Source of the DNA: a bacterium
Lineage (GTDB): Bacteria > Myxococcota_A > Bradymonadia > UBA7976 > UBA1532
DNA length: 64,000 nt
Direction of reading: 5' to 3'
NCBI GenBank assembly: GCA_030426085.1
Contig: JAUHYW010000049.1
Coordinates: forward strand, 1-64,000
Position numbers and translations under genes: made by a program. The notes under the pieces were generated by a model, which made no database searches, was not told where the DNA came from, and saw only the letters and a program-made list of their open reading frames with translations. Shown in pieces: positions 28,663-37,364 of this stretch (its first letter is position 1; each line of letters opens with the position of its first letter).

Positions 28663-29814
28663 ATGGACATCCGAGAGAAAATGCGGCGGGATTGGGATCG
28701 GCGGGCGAAGGTCGACCCCCGCTACTGGGTCGCCGCCACCGAAGAGGCCGATGAGGCGAGCTACCTCGAGTCGGCCGCGCGCGACACCGCGGCCCTGCTC
28801 GACGGGCTCGGCGGCCGGGTGCCGGCGTCGGGGCGGGTGCTCGATCTGGGCTGCGGCATCGGGCGCATGACCGCCCCGCTCGCCGGCCACTTCGCCGAGG
28901 TGGTCGGGGTCGACGTCAGCCCGGCGATGATCGAGCAGGCCCGCGCGCTGCACGGCGCGGTGGACAACCTGCGCTTCGAGGCCAACTCGGGGGCCGATCT
29001 GGGGGCCTTCGCCGACGACAGCTTCGATCTGGTCTTCTCGTATTCGGTGCTGCCCCACCTGCCGCCGGAGGTCGTCGCGGCCTACTTCCGCGAGGCCAAC
29101 CGGGTGCTGGCCGACGGCGGCTGGCTGCGCTACCAGTTCTGGATCGGGCCCGCGCGGCAGATGGCGGACAATGACACCCTCAACATCCGGGTCTACGACC
29201 CCGAGGGCTTCCAGGCGCTCAACCGCGACGCGGGCTTCGCGGTGGTCGAGGTCGAGGAGATCGACTACTTCGACCCGGTGCTCGAGCTCAAGCCGGTGTG
29301 GGTCACCGCCCGCCGCGCGGGGCCGCCGGTCGAGGCCGCGGCGGCCGACTTCTCGGGGCGGGCGGCCGCGCTGTCGGACGACGAGCGCGACCTGGAGTAC
29401 GGGCTGCTGCTGTATCTGGCGGTCAAGTGCGCCGAGCGCGGCGAGCGGGCCGAGGCCGAGCGGGCGCTGGAGGAGGCCACCGCCTGTGATCCGACCCGGC
29501 CCGAGGGCTGGATCCAGTGGGCCACCCACCGCCTGGAGCGGGGCGATCTGCGGGGGGCCCGGCTGCTCTTCGAGAGCCTGACCGAGCAGGTGCCCGATCT
29601 GGTCGCCGGCTGGCTGTATCTGGGGCAGTGCGCCGCGGCCGAGGAGCGCTGGCCCGAGGCCCGGGCCGCGCTGGAGCGGGCCGAGGCTCTGGGGGCCGAC
29701 GACCCCGAGACCGGCGATGAGCTGGCCGGCCTGCGGGCCCTGATCGACGAGGCCGCCCCCCGCCCGAAGCGGCGGCGGACCCGCAAGAAGGTGGTCAAGC
29801 GCAAGCGGAAGTGA
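28663..29814 (+). CDS. SAM methyltransferase with TPR repeats and a basic tail
   Basis: The 383-residue product has an N-terminal class I methyltransferase (motif I VLDLGCGIGRMTAPLAG, then VVGVDVSPAMIEQAR; DLVFSYSVLPHLPPEVV as motif IV region). From about residue 240 three TPR-like helical pairs follow (AERGERAEAERALEEATACDP, RGDLRGARLLFESLTEQVP, ERWPEARAALERAEALG). The chain ends in a strongly basic tail, KRRRTRKKVVKRKRK, which could bind nucleic acid or a polyanion. TPRs probably hold the methyl acceptor, likely a protein. The substrate is unknown. No ribosome binding site precedes the ATG; see the -10 box seven bases upstream. Confidence 0.88.
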   Translation: MDIREKMRRDWDRRAKVDPRYWVAATEEADEASYLESAARDTAALLDGLGGRVPASGRVLDLGCGIGRMTAPLAGHFAEVVGVDVSPAMIEQARALHGAVDNLRFEANSGADLGAFADDSFDLVFSYSVLPHLPPEVVAAYFREANRVLADGGWLRYQFWIGPARQMADNDTLNIRVYDPEGFQALNRDAGFAVVEVEEIDYFDPVLELKPVWVTARRAGPPVEAAAADFSGRAAALSDDERDLEYGLLLYLAVKCAERGERAEAERALEEATACDPTRPEGWIQWATHRLERGDLRGARLLFESLTEQVPDLVAGWLYLGQCAAAEERWPEARAALERAEALGADDPETGDELAGLRALIDEAAPRPKRRRTRKKVVKRKRK

Positions 29815-29826
29815 GCCCGCCGGGGG

Positions 29827-31209
29827 TCAGCGCAGGATCCGGCCGTCCCGCTTCAGGGCGCCGTCCACCGGGCAGCGGCCGTCGAGCTCCAGCTCCCACA
29901 GCCAGGCGTCCTGGTGCAGCCGGTGCCACTGGCAGCAGTAGACGCTGCTCGACACCGTGGCGATGACCCGGTCTTTGCCGACGAGGTGCAGGTCGGTGAC
30001 GGCCGAGGCGACGTCTCGGGTGGTCCGCCGCTCCCAGAGCAGCGCGCCGCGGGCGTCGATCCGGGCGATCCAGGCCTGGCACCAGGTGCGCTCGGCGCCG
30101 CATACGCTGCCCCCGAGCAGCCAGCCGCCGTCGTCGAGGGGGATGGCGTCGAGCAGGCCGCTCAGGGTGATGCCGGCCGGGATCGGCGCCTCGATCCGCT
30201 CGACGATGTCGAGCCCGACCGGGTCGATGCGGGCCATGAACGAGCGGCCCTCGGCGTAGCGCTTGCCCTGGTGCCCCTCGACGGCCAGGACCCACGGCCG
30301 GCCCTGGCCGTCGAGCACGAGCTTGCGCGGCTCGAGCTCGCGCTGGGGCCAGTGGCGCGACTTCACGAGGTCGCCGGCGGCGGTGAGCGTCGCGAGCAGG
30401 CCGAGGCGCGGGGGCTCGTCGACGTAGACCGGGCCCGGGATGGGGTCGCCGTTCTCGTCGACGGGGTCTTCGATCGCGATCCGGATCGCGTTGTTGCCGG
30501 CGACCAGCAGCCGGTCGGCGTCGGGCACGTACAGCAGGCTGTTGACCCGGGCGTCTTCGTCATTGAGCCCGCCCTCGCCCTCGGGGGGGTAGATGGGGGT
30601 GAGGTAGACCCGCTCTCCGGTGCCGATGCGGAAGCCCTGCACGCTGGGGATGACCCGCATGCGATGGTCGGGGCCATAGCGTCGGGAGCCGCCGATGAAG
30701 ACGTGCCGCCCCCGGCCGGTGACGCTGGTGGTGGTGGTGACCGGGCTGTCGAAGGTGGTGATCGACCAGAAGGCGAAGCCGTCGTTGAAGGCGGCCTCGC
30801 CGGCCAGCGGGCGCAGCGTCCAGGGGTAGCCCGCGCCTTGATCGCCGGTGAGGATCATCTGGTTGCCGCTGGCGGCCACGGCGTGGATGGGCGACTCGAG
30901 CTCGAAGCGCTGGGCGTCGTACTCTGCGTCCGGATAGAGCCGCACGATCCGGCCGACCGGGATCTGCCTGGGCAAGAAGTGATTGCCGATGATCAGCAGC
31001 GCGCCGCCGGCGCCGTCGATGATGCGCGCGGCGTGGTCGAGCCCCACGATCTCGACCGGCCCGCAGCGGTCGGCCCCGGTCTCGATGTTCGGGCGCTGGA
31101 CGTCGTCCGGCTCGAGCCCGGCGTCCACCTCGGGCGCGCACCCCCAGGCGAGGGCGAGCGCGCAGCACAGGGCGGACGCAGCGGTCCGGTTGGGGGGAGT
31201 GGGACCCAT
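29827..31209 (-). CDS. Lipoprotein with probable beta-propeller domain
   Basis: The 460-residue product has a lipoprotein signal ending ALALAWGC. The mature part has repeated strand-turn segments such as ALLIIGNHFLP, RHVFIGGSRR, DRLLVAGNNAIRIA, PWVLAVEGHQGKRY and GGWLLGGSVCG, the rhythm of a beta-propeller; I cannot fix the blade count. Four Cys near the C-terminus may form disulfides. No enzymatic motif is seen. The ATG at 31209 lies seven bases after TATAGT, so the transcript is probably leaderless. An in-frame GTG directly upstream is the alternative. Confidence 0.75.
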   Translation of the reverse strand: MGPTPPNRTAASALCCALALAWGCAPEVDAGLEPDDVQRPNIETGADRCGPVEIVGLDHAARIIDGAGGALLIIGNHFLPRQIPVGRIVRLYPDAEYDAQRFELESPIHAVAASGNQMILTGDQGAGYPWTLRPLAGEAAFNDGFAFWSITTFDSPVTTTTSVTGRGRHVFIGGSRRYGPDHRMRVIPSVQGFRIGTGERVYLTPIYPPEGEGGLNDEDARVNSLLYVPDADRLLVAGNNAIRIAIEDPVDENGDPIPGPVYVDEPPRLGLLATLTAAGDLVKSRHWPQRELEPRKLVLDGQGRPWVLAVEGHQGKRYAEGRSFMARIDPVGLDIVERIEAPIPAGITLSGLLDAIPLDDGGWLLGGSVCGAERTWCQAWIARIDARGALLWERRTTRDVASAVTDLHLVGKDRVIATVSSSVYCCQWHRLHQDAWLWELELDGRCPVDGALKRDGRILR

Positions 31210-31283
31210 CACTCCGACTATAGCGGGCCGGCCGCGTCAGATCACCGTTCTCCTGCCCGAGCGCCGGGCCGGGGGTCGGGGGT

Positions 31284-32765
31284 CTACCGGGCGAGCCGCG
31301 CGAGCAGCGTGTCGACGAGCCCCCCGAAGCCGCTGTTGGCCATGATCACCACGACGTCTCCGGCCTCGGTCGCCTCGACGAGGTGGGCCGCGATGGCGTC
31401 GGCGTCGGGCAGGTGGATCGCGGGGGTGCCCCGGTCGCTGATGTCGGCCACGAGCCGCGCGACGTCGAGCTTCTGCGCGTCGGCGAGGCCGTCCTGCTTC
31501 TGGTAGGGCCGGGCGACGATCGCCCGGTCGGCGGCGTCGAACGCCTCGATGTAGGCCTGCTGGTGGAAGTTGCGCCGGGCGGTGTTGCTCTTGGGCTCGT
31601 AGACCCCCCACATGCGCCGACCGGGGTAGCGGGCCCGCAGCCCGGCGAGGGTCTCGCGGATGGCGGTGGGGTGGTGGGCGTAGTCGTCGACGACGAGCAC
31701 GCCGGCGACCTCGCCCTTCTCCTCCTGGCGCTTGCCGACCCCGGCGAACTGGCTCAACCCCGCTTGGAGCTGCCCGATCGAGAGGCCGAGCGCGCGGCCC
31801 ACGCCGAACGCGGCCAGGGTGTTCCATACGTTGTGCCGCCCGGCGAGCGGGCTGCGGATCGGGCCGAGGTCGAGGCCCCGGATCACGAGCCGGAAGTGGC
31901 AGCCCTCGGCGTCGGGCTGCACGTCGACCGCCCGCATGTCGGCCGCCTCGCCGAAGCCGTAGGTCACCACCTTGCACCCGTTGGCCTTCGCCCGCGCCGC
32001 CCGCTGCATCACGATCGGGTCGTCGGCGTTGGCCAGCAGGGTGTGCCCGTCGCCGAGGCGGTCCATCAGGCGGTCGAAGTTCTCGATGATCTCGTCGAGG
32101 TCGTCGTAGATGTCGGCGTGGTCGAACTCGATGTTGTTGAGCACCGCGATGTGCGCCCGGTAGTGCAGGAACTTGGGGCCCTTGTCGAAGTACGCCGTGT
32201 CGTACTCGTCGCCCTCGACGACGAACGGCGCCCCGAGCGGCTGCCCGGCGGCGGCCGTCGAGCCCAGGCGGTAGACCGCGTCGAAGTTGCGGGCGACCCC
32301 GCCCACCATCATGCCCGGCTCGAGGCCGGCGTGGTGCAGCAGCCAGGTGGTCAGGGTGGTGGTCGTCGTCTTGCCGTGGGTGCCGGTGATCACCACCGGG
32401 GTGCGGCCCTCGAGGAAGAGGTCGCCGAGCGCCTGGGGCATCGAGACCGCCGGGATGCCCCGCGCTTCGGCGGCGACGGCCTCGGGGTTGTCCCGGCGGC
32501 AGACGTTGCCCACGATCACCAGATCGGGCCCCCAGTCGAGGTGGGCCGCGTCCCAGCCCTCCATCCAGTCGATCCGCCGGGCGGTGAGCACGTCGCTCAT
32601 CGGGGGGTAGACCCCCCGATCGGACCCCCGGACGGTGTAGCCCGCCTCTTGGAGCATGCAGGCGAAGGCCCCCATGCCGGCCCCGGCGATGCCGATGAGG
32701 TGGACCCGCTCGATCGACTCGGGCAGCGGGCGGCGGATGAACCACGGCTGGTGCGGCTTGGTCAT
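31284..32765 (-). CDS. mpl: UDP-N-acetylmuramate:L-alanyl-gamma-D-glutamyl-meso-diaminopimelate ligase
   Basis: Mpl attaches a recycled murein tripeptide to UDP-MurNAc, bypassing MurC, MurD and MurE. The 493-residue protein has the Mur-ligase Rossmann start (VHLIGIAGAGMGAFA), the ATP loop GTHGKTTTTTL and the Mpl-type EGDEYDTAYFDKGPKF segment that separates it from MurC. The C-terminal domain carries VVDDYAHHPTAIRETL. I start at MTKPHQPW (32765); a start six codons upstream is possible. It stands between two lipoprotein genes on the same strand. Confidence 0.93.
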   Translation of the reverse strand: MTKPHQPWFIRRPLPESIERVHLIGIAGAGMGAFACMLQEAGYTVRGSDRGVYPPMSDVLTARRIDWMEGWDAAHLDWGPDLVIVGNVCRRDNPEAVAAEARGIPAVSMPQALGDLFLEGRTPVVITGTHGKTTTTTLTTWLLHHAGLEPGMMVGGVARNFDAVYRLGSTAAAGQPLGAPFVVEGDEYDTAYFDKGPKFLHYRAHIAVLNNIEFDHADIYDDLDEIIENFDRLMDRLGDGHTLLANADDPIVMQRAARAKANGCKVVTYGFGEAADMRAVDVQPDAEGCHFRLVIRGLDLGPIRSPLAGRHNVWNTLAAFGVGRALGLSIGQLQAGLSQFAGVGKRQEEKGEVAGVLVVDDYAHHPTAIRETLAGLRARYPGRRMWGVYEPKSNTARRNFHQQAYIEAFDAADRAIVARPYQKQDGLADAQKLDVARLVADISDRGTPAIHLPDADAIAAHLVEATEAGDVVVIMANSGFGGLVDTLLARLAR

Positions 32766-32845
32766 GAGCCTACATTGGCGCACATGTAGATATCAGGCAA
32801 CGTTTTTCGGGCTTCGCGACCGGGCGCCGGGGCGCCGCCGCCCGC

Positions 32846-34660
32846 TCACCGCTCGAGCGCCAGGATCCAGCGTCGCCCGGCGTCGCCGTCGATCGCCTCG
32901 CCCCGGATCTCGATCGCGTCGCCCAGCCAGCGCAGCTCGACCTCCGGCGGGCGGGCGGCGCAGCCGGCGGTCTGGACCGCGGCCCGGGCGGCGTCGGCGT
33001 CGCCTTCGATCAGCCGGGCGTCGAAGGCCCACTGCCCGGTGCGCACCCGCACGTCGCCCCCGGCCGAGATCGTCGCCGCGGTGGACAGCCCGGCCTCGAC
33101 CACGACCGCCGCGGCGGTGGCCTGCCCGGCGGCGTTGAGCGGCTGACGGGACAGCGCGAAGCGGCTCCAGTCGCCCACCGCGTCGGCCGGCGGGCGGGCG
33201 GCGGCGGCGGTCAGCGGGTGCAGCCCGACCGGGCCGCCGGGCGCGTCGATGAGCACCCCGCCCTCGTCGGCCTGCACGTCCATCCGCCCCCCGCCCGTGG
33301 CGGCGAAGCCCCCGTCGTCGAACCGCCCGCACAGCCCGGCCCCGTCGCTCAGCGGCGCCAGCGCCCCGCAGCGGGTCACGACGGCCTGGGGGGGCACGGT
33401 CGCCGCGCTGCACACCGCGTCGTCGATCACGTAGAGCCCCCGCAGCGGGTGGGCCGGGCAGTCGGGGGGGCCGGTGCGCCAGACGCTGTCGGTGGTCGCC
33501 GTGCGGCGGACGGTCAGCCGCCCCGGCTCGGCCACCGGCGGCGGGCCGTCGGCCAGCAGCCCGGCCAGATCGTCGCCCACGACCCGGACCGCGGTGACGC
33601 TCATCTCGACCAGCGGCGCGGCCAGCGGGTCGGGGCCCACGGCCGGGGGCAGCGCGATGACCTCGGCCGGGGGCATCACCACCCGCCACGGGGCGCCCAC
33701 GCAGTCCCCGCGGCCGTCGATGCGCAGCTCGATCCAGCTCGCGTCGTCGAGCCCGGCGAAGGTCCACTGCCGGGCCGCCACGTCGAGCCACGCCGGCGCG
33801 TCGGGCCCCCGGGCCTCGGGCAGCACCTCCGGCGGCGCGATCCAGTCGAGCGCGGCGCCGTCGGCGTCCAGCCCCAGGGTGGCCTCGACCGTGCGCCGGG
33901 CCGCCAGACCCGCGCCGCCGTCCTCGAGCCGGACCCGCACCCCCGACGCCGGATCGGCTTGCATCGGCCGGGGGATCGCGACCGCCACCCCCGGCTCGAC
34001 CCGCCCCGCGCCCAGCAGCAGCCCGGTGGCCAGCCCGCCCTCGGTCAGCTCGGCCCGCACCGCCCCGCCGGGCCCGGTCGAGACGGTGATCGGCATCGAC
34101 CCGTCCAGCGCCCGGTCGGGGGCCAGCACGATCTCCCGGTCGGCGATGCGGTCGGCGTCGGGCAGCGGGCGCCGGGTCAGGTGGGTCGCCCGGCCATCCT
34201 GCCGCCAGAGCCCGACGATCATCAGATCGGCGCTGGCGACGGTGCGCAGGCGCATCACGTCGCCGTCGGGCGCCGCCCGGAACACCTGCCCCGCGGCGAC
34301 CCCGACCACCTCGGCCGGCCCGTCGAGCACCCGCACCGTCAGCTCGACCAGCCCGCCCCGGATCGCAACCGGCCCGGGGACGAAGGCCCGCAGGTCGACG
34401 ACCGGCCCGGCGACGTCGACCACGGTCAGCCGGGTGTCGGGGGCGATGAACGTCACGGTGAACGGGGGCGGAGAGGGCACCGAGAGGTGGGCCGGCGCGA
34501 TGGGGTCGACGAGGCCCGAGACGCCGTCGACGACGACCTCGCCGGCCACCGGGGCCCGGACCTCGAGCGGCCAGCCGATGCGCGCCGGGTCTTCGGCGCA
34601 GCCGGCCCCCAGCGCGGCGAGGGCGAGGGCGAAGGTCAGGCGTGGGCGGGGGTCGATCAC
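32846..34660 (-). CDS. Large hypothetical lipoprotein
   Basis: The 604-residue product starts at a GTG behind GGAG and has the signal LTFALALAALGAGC with a lipobox. The mature region is rich in Val, Pro and Gly with many short strands and looks like several consecutive beta-sandwich modules; nine or more Cys are scattered in the second half (for example GRGDCVG, GPPDCPAHP, DDAVCSAAT, LCGRFDD). No catalytic motif or known domain is recognised. It is probably a surface or periplasmic structural protein. Confidence 0.78.
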   Translation of the reverse strand: MIDPRPRLTFALALAALGAGCAEDPARIGWPLEVRAPVAGEVVVDGVSGLVDPIAPAHLSVPSPPPFTVTFIAPDTRLTVVDVAGPVVDLRAFVPGPVAIRGGLVELTVRVLDGPAEVVGVAAGQVFRAAPDGDVMRLRTVASADLMIVGLWRQDGRATHLTRRPLPDADRIADREIVLAPDRALDGSMPITVSTGPGGAVRAELTEGGLATGLLLGAGRVEPGVAVAIPRPMQADPASGVRVRLEDGGAGLAARRTVEATLGLDADGAALDWIAPPEVLPEARGPDAPAWLDVAARQWTFAGLDDASWIELRIDGRGDCVGAPWRVVMPPAEVIALPPAVGPDPLAAPLVEMSVTAVRVVGDDLAGLLADGPPPVAEPGRLTVRRTATTDSVWRTGPPDCPAHPLRGLYVIDDAVCSAATVPPQAVVTRCGALAPLSDGAGLCGRFDDGGFAATGGGRMDVQADEGGVLIDAPGGPVGLHPLTAAAARPPADAVGDWSRFALSRQPLNAAGQATAAAVVVEAGLSTAATISAGGDVRVRTGQWAFDARLIEGDADAARAAVQTAGCAARPPEVELRWLGDAIEIRGEAIDGDAGRRWILALER

Positions 34661-34796
34661 GGCGCTCCGGGGCAGCGGCGGGTGCAACCGGGGTCTCGGT
34701 GGCGTTCATGCCCGGCGCCGCCCGCCGACCCATGATACCCCGACATCGGCGGCGCGGGGGCCCACCGGCGGCATTCGGCCGTCGGGTGCCCGATCG

Positions 34797-35588
34797 TCAG
34801 CCGAGCGCCCGCGCCCGGCTCAGGGCGTCGCGCAGGGCGAGGGGCACCCGCCGCTCGGCCTGCGCTGCGCGGCGCCGCATCGCCGCCAGATCGGGCAGCC
34901 CGCTGCGCCCGCCGAACCACACCCGGTTGCTCGCGCCGGGCACGGTGATGATCCGGGCCCCGCACAGCCGCCGGGCGAGCTGGGTGCTCAGGGGGCCCGC
35001 CCCCGGCCGACGGGTGAGCACGTTGGCCACCACGACTCCGCCGGGCGCGGCCAGCGTCAGCAGGCGGGATACGAAGCCGGCGGTGGTCAGGTCGGCCGGC
35101 AGGCGGCGGTCGTCGTAGCAGTCGAGCACGATCACGTCGTACGGCGGGCCCGGCGGCGGGCGGCGCACGAAGTCGGCCGCGTCGGCCTCCATCACCGTCA
35201 GCCCGTCGCCTTCGACGACCCCGAAGTGATCCCGGGCGGCGGCGATCACCCCCGGGTCGATCTCGACGACGTCCACCGCCAGCCCGGGGCGCATCGCCCG
35301 CAGCAGCCGGGGCACCGCGCCGACGCCCAGGCCGAGGCACAGGGCCCGATCCGGCGCCGCCAGCGTCGCGGCGCAGACGGCGGGGTGATAGCGGGTGCCG
35401 AAGTCCAGCGGCCGGGTGAGGTGCATGCGCCCCTGCACCAGCCCCCCGCCCCCAGCGAAGCGCAGGCAGCGGTACCCGCCGTCCATGTAGACCTCGACGG
35501 TGGAGGCGCCGGGCGGCCGCGGCGCGCGGGGCGTCGGGCCCTCGTCAGGGGTCGGGTCGTCGGTCGATCGCGCTCCGGGGCGGGCCAT
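34797..35588 (-). CDS. Spermidine-synthase-like methyltransferase-fold protein
   Basis: The 263-residue product has the fold of polyamine synthases: a short N-terminal strand region (STVEVYMDGGYRCLRF), then LCLGLGVGAVPRLLRA as the nucleotide-binding motif, VDVVEIDPGVIAAARDHFG with the ribose-binding acidic residue, and DVIVLDCYDDRRLPADLTT in place of the catalytic loop. The exact DTSDP-like catalytic motif of SpeE is not present (DCYDDRRLP instead). It may therefore be a SpeE-like methyltransferase-fold protein without aminopropyl transfer. It has a Pro/Asp-rich N-terminus of about 30 residues. Confidence 0.75.
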   Translation of the reverse strand: MARPGARSTDDPTPDEGPTPRAPRPPGASTVEVYMDGGYRCLRFAGGGGLVQGRMHLTRPLDFGTRYHPAVCAATLAAPDRALCLGLGVGAVPRLLRAMRPGLAVDVVEIDPGVIAAARDHFGVVEGDGLTVMEADAADFVRRPPPGPPYDVIVLDCYDDRRLPADLTTAGFVSRLLTLAAPGGVVVANVLTRRPGAGPLSTQLARRLCGARIITVPGASNRVWFGGRSGLPDLAAMRRRAAQAERRVPLALRDALSRARALG

Positions 35589-35644
35589 GGCCCGAAGATG
35601 CCACGCCCCGACCCACCCGGCCAGCGGATGGGCTACCCTCGGGC

Positions 35645-36739
35645 ATGACCGCCGCGCTCCAGGTCGGCGCCACCCTCGCCGTGCCGCTGCTGTTGATCGG
35701 GCTCGAGCGCCGCTCGCGCGTCGTGCGGGCGGTGGGGCCGGTGGTGCTGTGCTACATCGCCGGCATCGCCGCCGCCGCCCTCGGCGCGCCCATCGACGGC
35801 GGGGCCGCCGAGTCCCTGGCCGGGGCCGCCATCGCGCTCGCCCTGCCGCTGCTCTTGTTCCGGGCCGACGTGCGCGGCTGGCTGACCCACGCCCCCCGGG
35901 CCGTCCTGGGCTACGCGCTCGCCGCGCTCGCCGCCTGCGTCTGGGGCCTGATCGCCGGCCGGCTCTTCGCCGACGCCGTACCCGACGCCCCGGCGGTGGC
36001 CGGCATGTTCGTCGGCACCTACACCGGCAGCACCCCCAACATGGCCGCCGTCGCCCGGGCCCTCGACGTGCCCACCGGGCGCTTCGTCCTGATCAACGCC
36101 GCCGATCTGATCGTCGGCGCCACCTGGCTGGCGGCGCTGCTCGGCTTCGGGGCCCGCATCGCCCGTGGGTTCCTGCCCCCGTGGCAGGCGGCCGAGGATC
36201 CCCCGCCGCCCCCGCCGGCCCCCGCCGGCCGCCTCTGGCTCGCCGTCGGTCCGCTGCTCGCCGCCGGCTGCGTCGCCTTCGGCCTGGGCCTCGCCCGCCT
36301 GCTGCCGGCCCACGCCGACGCCGCGACGCTGCTCGGCCTCAGCGCCGCCGCCACCGCCCTGTCGTTCGTGCCCGCCGTGCGCGCGCTGCCCGGCACCGAC
36401 GCCGTCGGCCGCTACGGCATGCTCGTCTTCTGCGCCGCCGCCGGCACCCTCACCGACCTCGCCGCCGTGGTCGGCGAGCAGCTCCCGCTGCTGGCCATGG
36501 CCGCGGTCGTCATGTACGGCGCCATCGCGACCCACCTGGGGCTGTGCCGGCTGGTGGGCCTCGACCGGGACACCGCGCTCATCACCGGGGCCGGCGCGAT
36601 CATGGGCCCGGCGCTCATCCCGCCCATCGTCGAGGCCATGGGCAACCGCCGGCTGCTGCTCTCGGGGCTGTCCACCGCGCTGGTGGGGCTCGTCGTCGGC
36701 ACCTGGCTCGGCCTGGGCGTCGCGTGGCTGCTCGGCTGA
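35645..36739 (+). CDS. DUF819 family multispan membrane protein
   Basis: The 364-residue protein has about ten transmembrane segments. The diagnostic loop GMFVGTYTGSTPNMAAVARALD (about 118-140) and a second related segment IATHLGLCRLVGLDRDTALITGAGAIMGPAL place it in DUF819, a family of putative transporters resembling anion permeases. The substrate is unknown. A TACCCT box ends five bases before the ATG, and no ribosome binding site is seen, suggesting a leaderless message. It is divergent from the spermidine-synthase-like gene. Confidence 0.87.
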   Translation: MTAALQVGATLAVPLLLIGLERRSRVVRAVGPVVLCYIAGIAAAALGAPIDGGAAESLAGAAIALALPLLLFRADVRGWLTHAPRAVLGYALAALAACVWGLIAGRLFADAVPDAPAVAGMFVGTYTGSTPNMAAVARALDVPTGRFVLINAADLIVGATWLAALLGFGARIARGFLPPWQAAEDPPPPPPAPAGRLWLAVGPLLAAGCVAFGLGLARLLPAHADAATLLGLSAAATALSFVPAVRALPGTDAVGRYGMLVFCAAAGTLTDLAAVVGEQLPLLAMAAVVMYGAIATHLGLCRLVGLDRDTALITGAGAIMGPALIPPIVEAMGNRRLLLSGLSTALVGLVVGTWLGLGVAWLLG

Positions 36740-36759
36740 CTCGGCTGCTACTCGGGCCG

Positions 36760-37278
36760 CTACTCGGGCCGATCGGCCGCGTCGAACACCCGCATCGGCC
36801 CCTCGGGCAGTTCGAACGCCCGGCGCAGCGCCGTCGCCGTGCCCCCGTAGCCCTTCTCCCGATCGGGGTCGAAGACGCGCCCCACCCCCTCGACCCGGAA
36901 GCCCTTCAGGTGCTCGGTCTCCCGCTTGAAGCCCTCGACGTCGGGCCGCCCACCGGGCAGCGCCGCCACCACCGGGCCGGGCAGCTTGACGAAGTAGCGC
37001 AGCCCCGCCTTGCGGGTCGCCTCGTCCATCGCCGCCTCGTCCTCCCGGCCCATCGTCAGCACCAGCGGGGTCTCGACCGTCGCCTTCAGCGTGCAGTGGC
37101 GATCGTGGGGCAGCTCGGCCGCCGGATCGGCGTCGAGGTCGCCGCAGTCGACCACCGGCCCCGGGCCCGGATCGTGATTGACGAACCACACCGCCAGCGC
37201 CACGGCGACGATCACCGCCACGACCCCGAGCACCCGGGCCCGCCCCTGCCGGCGCAGGGCCTCCACTTCTTCGGTCAC
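36760..37278 (-). CDS. Single-span membrane protein of unknown function
   Basis: The 172-residue product begins at a GTG with AGGAGG five bases upstream. It has one transmembrane helix (about 16-34, VLGVVAVIVAVALAVWFV) after a basic cytoplasmic start. The extracytoplasmic part has two Cys (VDCGDL, RHCTLKA) that could form a disulfide, and a mixed alpha/beta body ending PMRVFDAADRPE. No family recognised. The promoter appears to be shared with the divergent hydrolase gene around a TATAGC/GGTATA box near 37,325. Confidence 0.8.
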   Translation of the reverse strand: MTEEVEALRRQGRARVLGVVAVIVAVALAVWFVNHDPGPGPVVDCGDLDADPAAELPHDRHCTLKATVETPLVLTMGREDEAAMDEATRKAGLRYFVKLPGPVVAALPGGRPDVEGFKRETEHLKGFRVEGVGRVFDPDREKGYGGTATALRRAFELPEGPMRVFDAADRPE

Positions 37279-37364
37279 AGCGCCTCCTCTCGTGCGGCCC
37301 ATCATGCCCCGCGGCGGGCCGCCGTGGTATAGCGGCTTCGGAACCACCGACGGATGTCCGCCCC

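Noticed and set aside
32769-32790. CTACAT...ATGTAG dyad upstream of mpl as a regulator-binding site
   Set aside because: Six-base arms at one site are too short to support an operator call without a second occurrence.
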